Below are positions 30,837 through 34,452 of a stretch of 34,452 bases of DNA, in pieces; the stretch's first letter is position 1, and each line of letters begins with the position of its first letter. Below the pieces are notes generated by a model that searched no databases, had not been told where the DNA came from, and worked only from the letters and a program-made list of their open reading frames with translations. The position numbers and the translations under genes are program-made. Source of the stretch: Myxococcales bacterium (GTDB taxonomy: Bacteria > Pseudomonadota > Gammaproteobacteria > DSM-16500); the NCBI GenBank assembly GCA_903970525.1, contig CAJCIZ010000037.1:1-34452 (forward strand). The letters are read 5' to 3'.

Positions 30837-32266
30837 AATAATTCTCTCAGCTTATGTGTCTGAATCTTACCCGTGCTAGAACGCGGTAGTTCATTCATCA
30901 ATTTAAACAGGGATGGAAAAGCATCGGCATGTAGATTTTGTCGACAATGTTCAGCAATAAGCGCTTGGTTGAATGCTTTGCTTTCATTCATAATAATAAA
31001 GGCAACCACTTCTTCACCCCAAAATGCGTGCGGCTTGCCAATCACCGCAGCTTCTTGAATATCGGGATGCAACAGTAACACTTCTTCTACCGCACGTGGG
31101 CTCACGTTTGTACCACCGCGAATGATTAAATCTTTAATTCTTCCTGTAATAAATAAATCATGATCTGGATCGACATAACCATAATCACCTGTCGCAAGCC
31201 AGCCATTTTCTAACGGCGAAATCATTTCTCCCGTCTCAGGATTTAAGTATCCTTGCAATGCAAACGGTGATTTAAGATATAAATCACCCTCTTGATTGAT
31301 AGAGAGAGGATGACCTTCTGCATTTCTTGCTTGTACTTCAACTTGTTCTATCAGGCGACCCACAGCTCCGTCTTTTTTTACAAATTTGTGTGCATTGGCT
31401 GAAACCAACATCACTTCTGTCATACCATAACTTTCAAGACACTCAACACCAAATGCTGTATCAAATACTTGTTTCGTAGATTTGGGTAATGGCGCAGTAC
31501 CAACAAATACATGACGGAGATGTTGTTTAGTCCAAGCAGATACCGCTGTATTACGATTTAAGCGTGCGAGTAGTGCCGCCATCGTGGGCGTAATCCACAT
31601 CGCATTAACAGCATGATCCATCACTGGCTTCCAAAAATTCATCGCTTCGGCTGCGCTAAACTGCGGCGCGATCACAATCGAACCACCAGCTAAAATCGGA
31701 CTTAAGACGGTATTTAAAAAACCCGCCATATAACCCATAGGCATCACATGTAACAATCGCGTGTCTTGATCAAGACCTACTAATTGATTAAATGCGTGCG
31801 CATTCGCCAGCATATTTTCTGTGGTATGACAAACGCCTTTCGGTTTATTGGTTGTGCCTGATGTGAAAAAAATTGCAATAATGGAAGTATTTATTGAGTG
31901 AATTTTGTGATCTAAATTTATTTCTGGAAAAGCTAATTCAGCAACTGTTTTAATATGTAGCTTTGGTTGCGTGATAGAAAGTATGTAATTAATATCTTTT
32001 TCGGGTAATGCGCTGTTGATAGGAATAATTGTAAAATTTCCGATTATCCCAGCAAAATAACATAAAATATAGTCTATGCAATTTGGAAGTTGAATAGCAA
32101 TTTTATCAGAACGAGCTGCACCTTGTATTAGAAAAAATTGCGCCAACTGAGAAGCTTTATAAAATAATTCCTTTCCGGTAAGGGATTGAGTATTGTCTTG
32201 AAGGACAACTTTATTGGCTTGTTCACGCAATAAAATATCAGCTAATCGATTAATCATATCTAACAC
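30833..32266 (-). CDS. Adenylate-forming acyl-CoA/acyl-ACP ligase
   Basis: 477 residues, slightly short for the ANL family (usually 500-560) but with all core motifs: the P-loop FFTSGTTNKPKGVCHT, YGMTEVM, GWLATGDYGYVD, IKDLIIRGGTNVSPRAVEE and the catalytic lysine in PRSSTGKIQTHKL near the end. It activates a carboxylic acid with ATP and loads it on CoA or on the phosphopantetheine of a carrier. A stand-alone acyl carrier protein two genes downstream makes it the likely acceptor. I take the GTG at 32266 because AGGAG lies 8 nt upstream; an ATG three codons in is too far from it. It overlaps the aldolase gene by 7 nt. The acid is not predictable. Confidence 0.9.
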   Translation of the reverse strand: MLDMINRLADILLREQANKVVLQDNTQSLTGKELFYKASQLAQFFLIQGAARSDKIAIQLPNCIDYILCYFAGIIGNFTIIPINSALPEKDINYILSITQPKLHIKTVAELAFPEINLDHKIHSINTSIIAIFFTSGTTNKPKGVCHTTENMLANAHAFNQLVGLDQDTRLLHVMPMGYMAGFLNTVLSPILAGGSIVIAPQFSAAEAMNFWKPVMDHAVNAMWITPTMAALLARLNRNTAVSAWTKQHLRHVFVGTAPLPKSTKQVFDTAFGVECLESYGMTEVMLVSANAHKFVKKDGAVGRLIEQVEVQARNAEGHPLSINQEGDLYLKSPFALQGYLNPETGEMISPLENGWLATGDYGYVDPDHDLFITGRIKDLIIRGGTNVSPRAVEEVLLLHPDIQEAAVIGKPHAFWGEEVVAFIIMNESKAFNQALIAEHCRQNLHADAFPSLFKLMNELPRSSTGKIQTHKLRELL

Positions 32267-33333
32267 TCTACTTTCTCCTGCTCTCCTCCATAGTAAATTT
32301 TAAAGAGAGGCTTCCAATTTCCATGCACACCGCTTTCAGAAAGAATTTTAGCTTGCGCTTCGACCAATTCACGTGGTGCATTCGCTTTGTCATGTGCACA
32401 AACCGCTGCAATCAAACGTCTAGGATCGACACGATATTGCATCGCATATTTTTCAATAATTGGCATATAACTGGAATGAAACAAAGAAAATCCAGAGACA
32501 ATATCAACTGAACTAATCCCTTTAGATTGAATCAACGGTAAAACATATTTTTCACCGATATCCATCACATCAATTGGGTCTACGTTAACTTTGATTTCCT
32601 TTCTGATGAGCGCACAGATCAGTTGCTCGGTAGGTGTATTACCAGCGCTACGCCCAAAACCTTGGAGAGAAGAATCGACAATTTCAACGCCTAATTCAAT
32701 TGCTTTAAGTGAATTTGCAACACCCATGCCTAAATTATTGTGACCATGAAATCCGATACGTAATGTTGTAGATTGCTCACGAATAGCATGTACATACTGT
32801 TCAATGTCTTCAGGAAACATGCCACCAGCAGAATCCACGATATAAATTAAATCAGCGCCAAATTTTTCTGTTTCAAGCGCATACCTTGCAAATTCCTCTG
32901 GCGTTGACACATAAGATTTCATGAAATTTGCGCAAACAAACATGCCATATTTTTTGGCACGCTCTACAAATAATTGGGATTGGTGATACTCTTCGACATT
33001 GGTGCCAATTCTAATAAATGACATGCCATAATCTGCGGCCATATCGATATGTTTGAGTTCAGCGATACCCGGAATACAAAACATACCCCATGAGGCATTT
33101 TTGACTGTTTCTGCGGTGGCTCTTAGATAAACTTCGTCTGTTTCAGCTGCGACGCCTTTTGTCTTTTCTGAAGCGCCAAGACCCATGCCGTGACCGATTT
33201 CTATCAACTCAAACCCTGCATGATCTAATGCTCTGACAATATTTCGCGTATCTTCTTCTGTAAACTGAAAATTGATAGCATAACTTCCATCACGGAGCGT
33301 ACATTCTAAAATACGGGGGCATGCCATTGTCAT
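32260..33333 (-). CDS. HMGL-like (DRE-TIM) aldolase
   Basis: 357 residues of the HMG-CoA lyase-like TIM-barrel family. The N-terminus RILECTLRDGSYAINFQFT has the signature R14-D15, and metal ligands appear in GFHGHNNLGMGVANSLKAIE (H196, H198). DSSLQGFGRSAGNTPTEQL matches the conserved Gly/Asn block. 4-hydroxy-2-oxovalerate aldolases (MhpE/DmpG) and isopropylmalate-synthase relatives share it; polysaccharide loci often carry such a protein. It lacks the partner acylating aldehyde dehydrogenase (DmpF/MhpF) next door, so it probably forms rather than degrades a branched hydroxy acid, which the next gene's ligase could activate. AGGA lies 7 nt before the ATG. It is the first gene of the long minus-strand run. 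Confidence 0.88.
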   Translation of the reverse strand: MTMACPRILECTLRDGSYAINFQFTEEDTRNIVRALDHAGFELIEIGHGMGLGASEKTKGVAAETDEVYLRATAETVKNASWGMFCIPGIAELKHIDMAADYGMSFIRIGTNVEEYHQSQLFVERAKKYGMFVCANFMKSYVSTPEEFARYALETEKFGADLIYIVDSAGGMFPEDIEQYVHAIREQSTTLRIGFHGHNNLGMGVANSLKAIELGVEIVDSSLQGFGRSAGNTPTEQLICALIRKEIKVNVDPIDVMDIGEKYVLPLIQSKGISSVDIVSGFSLFHSSYMPIIEKYAMQYRVDPRRLIAAVCAHDKANAPRELVEAQAKILSESGVHGNWKPLFKIYYGGEQEKVEC

Positions 33334-33546
33334 TATAATGTCCTATTTCTATACAAATATTCCATTGAATACTTAACTAATCTAGAATTATTTTCAATTT
33401 ATTGAAAAAATAATAAACAATTAAGCCTGATATTCTCATCAATATTTGTAAAGCTGATAGTATTGAATGCTATGGAATATAATTCAAGTACTTTTAAAAA
33501 TTAAGCGAATGAGAGTTTTATATCTGCGAAAACAGTACGTTTAGAG

Positions 33547-34452
33547 TTATTTTGTTAAAAAAACTTCTACTTTATGGGCGAGTTTATGCAAGTCTTCATG
33601 GGAATAGTCAAAACTCGATAAAAACCCCATATCTTCCTCAGAAGTCTGAAAAAGTGTATAAAAAAATGCTAATGCATCCAACCAATCAAATTCATGGTTA
33701 ATCATCGCGGTGATTTGCGCATCAATCGTCCTAAAATTAGTAATCTTGTATACATTATTCGAGACATTATAAAAGCGCTCGCCAAAAGTCATCACAGGCT
33801 TTTTGAGCATCAACGCTTCAATACCCATTGTGGATGAAATTGCAATGACGCCTTTTGAACCTTCTATCAGAGAATAAGTATCGACTCTATGATCAATGAA
33901 AAATACATTATGATGGCAAGCAACATCTTTGTAATAATTTAACGGCCTTCTCCCAATACTTGGCATATGTTCTTTAACTAACAGCACCGTATTGATTGGC
34001 ATGCTTTTAGAAATCATTTCAATAATTTTTCTTTGATCGTTAAACCAACGACCTTGTATGAGGGTCGAAGACTCAGGCTCAAAATGTAGTGGATAAATTA
34101 AATAATTCATGTTCTTTAAACTTTGCGTATCCGTTAAGCCTTCTTGCGATAAAAACTTGTGATAGCGTTTTTTTCTTAAAATCTTTTGAACGCGGTAGAA
34201 GGGGATTAGCAGTGGATTCCATTCATAATGTATGCCATTTCTATCGTGTAAATAATTGGATAAATATTGAAAGAAGACTTTGAAATCTTTAACTCGAAAT
34301 GCGCGATAAGAAGCATCTGGCGAACCCATATAGGAGGGTCTCTTTCGTGAATTGGCATATCTCACTATTTCATTTTCAACTTGAGTGACATCGATCTCAC
34401 CCTTCTTCACTAAGGGCAAAAATTCAGAAAATTTTTCTCTGAAATCATCTGG
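33547..34452 (-). CDS. KpsS/KpsC-like capsule polysaccharide protein, N-terminus beyond the window
   Basis: The frame is open from the right edge to the stop at 33547, giving 302 residues; the start is outside. It shows the Capsule_synth pattern: YLIYPLHFEPESSTLIQGRW, DQRKIIEMISKSMPIN, VLLVKEHMPSIGRRPLNYY, VFFIDHRVDTYSLIEGSKG, AISSTMGIEALMLKKPVMTFG. In KpsS/KpsC this domain is a retaining Kdo transferase; single-domain relatives in O-antigen loci have uncertain acceptors. CDP-glycerol/CMP-sugar transferase-like proteins with the same late block are the alternative. It is transcribed in the same direction as the large operon but 213 bp before it, with no clear terminator between. Confidence 0.8.
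   Translation of the reverse strand, partial: PDDFREKFSEFLPLVKKGEIDVTQVENEIVRYANSRKRPSYMGSPDASYRAFRVKDFKVFFQYLSNYLHDRNGIHYEWNPLLIPFYRVQKILRKKRYHKFLSQEGLTDTQSLKNMNYLIYPLHFEPESSTLIQGRWFNDQRKIIEMISKSMPINTVLLVKEHMPSIGRRPLNYYKDVACHHNVFFIDHRVDTYSLIEGSKGVIAISSTMGIEALMLKKPVMTFGERFYNVSNNVYKITNFRTIDAQITAMINHEFDWLDALAFFYTLFQTSEEDMGFLSSFDYSHEDLHKLAHKVEVFLTK

Noticed and set aside
33460-33490. Possible terminator after the KpsS-like gene
   Set aside because: The stem (TAGTAT/ATGCTA) is short, contains a G-T pair and is followed by no clear T run on the minus strand.
1-34452. CRISPR array, tRNA, rRNA or insertion-sequence transposase
   Set aside because: I read both strands for evenly spaced repeats, tRNA-like cloverleaf ends and DDE-type proteins and saw none; the only mobility signs are the REP-like relic and the 20-bp direct repeats.

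Overview
The window comes from an AT-rich Gammaproteobacterium. MurJ, the Pol IV protein and the UmuD-like protein all resemble gammaproteobacterial versions. The UmuD N-terminus (GGKR-GAGRP-G-G-FGE), the low G+C and a degraded CGTCATTGCGAG-type interspersed palindrome fit the Legionellales/Coxiellales range. That placement is an inference with low to moderate confidence; no rRNA or tRNA is present to settle it.

Positions 1-4157 are not part of the polysaccharide locus. They hold: (i) the 5' part of a secreted calpain-like cysteine protease gene (minus strand, running off the left edge); (ii) a small gene that looks like a HicA-HicB toxin-antitoxin fusion; (iii) a umuD-like/dinB operon behind a canonical promoter overlaid by a perfect 26-bp palindrome. 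The dinB product stops before the usual clamp-binding tail, and a REP-like relic follows it directly.

Positions 4158-34452 form a large surface-polysaccharide locus. Its left border is scarred: a carbamoyltransferase reduced to its N-terminal Kae1-like half is followed by an AT-rich FkbM methyltransferase gene lying between two 20-bp direct repeats (19/20 identical). Next come a PglK-like ABC flippase and a DegT aminotransferase (minus strand). A strong palindrome pair separates these from a plus-strand group: PglD-like acetyltransferase, ElyC-like DUF218 protein, Wzy/WaaL-like polymerase, MBOAT acyltransferase and SGNH-type partner.

From 33333 down to 14320, 18 minus-strand genes lie nearly end to end, many overlapping by 1-7 nt, and look like one transcription unit of about 19 kb. 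The upstream part (33333-27785) resembles a small acyl-precursor pathway: HMGL-like aldolase, adenylate-forming ligase, VOC protein, cyclase-family metallohydrolase, acyl carrier protein, SAM methyltransferase and AAC(3)-like N-acyltransferase. Then come a DUF4910 zinc-peptidase-like protein, an asparagine-synthetase-like amidotransferase with an altered oxyanion residue, a second ABC flippase, a second Wzy-like polymerase, a GT2 glycosyltransferase, a second and canonical AsnB-like enzyme, a methyltransferase, a PglC-like phosphoglycosyltransferase, a PIG-L deacetylase, a GT4 glycosyltransferase and MurJ. A KpsS/KpsC-like capsule protein gene runs off the right edge.

Reading the genes together: the aminotransferase and acetyltransferase make an N-acylated 4-amino sugar nucleotide, PglC-like initiates on undecaprenyl phosphate, the GT4 and GT2 enzymes extend, the two AsnB-like enzymes may amidate uronic acids, ABC flippases translocate, Wzy-like proteins polymerise and MBOAT/SGNH acylate in the periplasm. 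The most unusual part is the ACP-centred cassette, which I infer makes a special acyl group and attaches it to an amino sugar. No 4,6-dehydratase, Wzz or WaaL that I could separate from Wzy is in the window.
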